Shown here one piece after another: positions 5,012 through 5,766 of a DNA stretch of 5,766 bases. How positions within the stretch are numbered: position 1 is the first letter of the stretch; each line of letters opens with the position of its first letter. The notes beneath the pieces are model-generated. The model was not told the DNA's origin, did no database searches, and saw only the letters and a list, made by a program, of their open reading frames with translations. The stretch is taken from assembly GCA_947458345.1 (NCBI GenBank), contig CANHBU010000143.1, positions 1-5,766 on the forward strand, given 5' to 3'. The stretch is from Comamonadaceae bacterium. Lineage in GTDB: Bacteria > Pseudomonadota > Gammaproteobacteria > Burkholderiales > Burkholderiaceae_C. A program made the position numbers and the translations under genes.

Positions 5012-5766
5012 GGCTTGGCAGGCGCTTCGCGCGGCAGCAGGGCCAGCAAGGCCTTCGTCGCGCCGCCGTCGACCACCAGCTGGTGACCGTTGATGTAGCT
5101 GGCGGCCTCGGAAGCCAGGAAGACGACCGCCTCTGCGATGTCCTCCGAACGCCCCAGTCGCCGGCTGGGCACGGCGCCGCCGCGCAACTCGCGCACCACG
5201 GGGTTGGCGAAGAAGGGGGCCGACAGCCCCGCGTCGATGAAGCCGGGCGCGACCGCGTTGACGCGCAGCCCCATCGGACCCCATTCCACCGCCATCAGCT
5301 CAGTGAGCTTGGCCAGTCCGGCCTTGGACGCTGAATAAGCTCCGCTGTTGGGTGCTGGGGTCACGCCGTTGACGGAGGTGATGTTGATGATGCTGCCCGA
5401 GCCCCGCGCGGCCATGCGCTGGGCTGCAGCCTGCCCCACGATGAAGGCGCTGAGCAGATTGACCCGCAGCACCGACTCGAAGTCCTCCAGCGTCTGCTCA
5501 ATCAGCGGCTTGAAGCGGGCGGTACCGGCGCAGTTGACCACCAGGTCGGGCACGGCGCCAAAGCGATCCTGCGCCGCGTCAAAGGCGGCGCTCACCGAAG
5601 TGGGGTCGGTCACCTCACAGTGCAGGCCCAGCGCGCCTTCGATGCGCGCGGCCTGCGCCAGGGCGCGCGGGCCGTCACGGTCGAGCAGAGCGACCCGGTA
5701 GCCGGCCGCCGCCGCGCGTATCCCGATGGCAGCGCCAATGTCGCCGCCGCCTCCTGTCACCAAAGC
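5008..5766 (-). CDS. SDR-family oxidoreductase, 5' end cut by window edge
   Basis: Classical SDR, open through the right edge of the window: the last bases read Ala-Leu-Val-Thr-Gly, so the start lies just outside and the TTG at 5763 is not the start. Counting that Leu as residue 1, it shows TGGGGDIG (3-10), NCAG (77-80, a mild NNAG variant), Asn102, catalytic Ser130, Tyr143 and Lys147 (YSASK), PGFIDAG (173-179) and VDGG (231-234), followed by a 17-residue tail ending in PAKP. The second strand ends LLDRD, and Asp28 predicts NAD(H) specificity (inference), unlike the other two SDRs here. It is the most upstream minus-strand gene visible, and its TGA overlaps the ThuA-like start, so both proteins are probably made together. 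A dehydrogenase acting on a hydroxylated catabolic intermediate is the likeliest role. Confidence 0.94.
   Translation of the reverse strand, partial: ALVTGGGGDIGAAIGIRAAAAGYRVALLDRDGPRALAQAARIEGALGLHCEVTDPTSVSAAFDAAQDRFGAVPDLVVNCAGTARFKPLIEQTLEDFESVLRVNLLSAFIVGQAAAQRMAARGSGSIINITSVNGVTPAPNSGAYSASKAGLAKLTELMAVEWGPMGLRVNAVAPGFIDAGLSAPFFANPVVRELRGGAVPSRRLGRSEDIAEAVVFLASEAASYINGHQLVVDGGATKALLALLPREAPAKP

Noticed and set aside
3596..5086. A 496-codon open frame on the + strand
   Set aside because: It is antisense to the complete SDR and the ThuA-like gene, has a low-complexity shadow-like translation and no recognisable motif.
4298..5284. Extension of the ThuA-like frame upstream to 5284
   Set aside because: The added part is Arg/Gly-rich and overlaps the C-terminal third of the upstream SDR. 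The ATGA overlap at 5008-5011 gives a natural start, and the ThuA homology begins right after it.

Overview
The window is G+C-rich (about two thirds by eye), densely packed with genes and strongly biased to G/C in third codon positions. I recognise no mobile element, RNA gene or CRISPR array. Base composition, short intergenic gaps and gene content fit a chromosomal catabolic locus of a proteobacterium. Burkholderiales (Comamonadaceae- or Alcaligenaceae-like) is my best guess, but that rests on general familiarity and not on a marker gene.

Layout: two convergent transcription units meet near 1.8-2.05 kb. On the + strand, a short-chain dehydrogenase/reductase (SDR) truncated by the left edge (1-723) is followed 43 nt later by a COG3618-type amidohydrolase/lactonase (767-1807). 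On the - strand, reading right to left, come a second SDR cut by the right edge (5008-5766), a ThuA-like protein overlapping it by 4 nt (4298-5011), a third, complete SDR (3467-4228), a small VOC/glyoxalase-fold protein (2922-3449) and an unrecognised 279-residue protein (2052-2891). The convergent gap of 244 nt holds no convincing gene or strong terminator. No promoter is visible because both operons begin outside the window.

How the genes may work together (inference): three SDRs, a lactonase-like amidohydrolase, a ThuA-like protein and a metal-binding VOC protein are typical of small-molecule catabolism, plausibly of a polyol, sugar acid or alicyclic substrate. In such a scheme the SDRs oxidise hydroxyl groups, the amidohydrolase opens a lactone or other ring, and the VOC protein isomerises or epimerises an intermediate. 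The substrate cannot be read from the sequence.

The most notable item is the 279-residue protein. It is built from two copies of one domain that align without gaps for 99 residues at an exact 142-residue offset, with 39 identities by my hand count. I cannot assign it to a characterised family. The polar residues of the C-terminal copy are largely replaced in the N-terminal copy, which suggests that the two halves have diverged in function.
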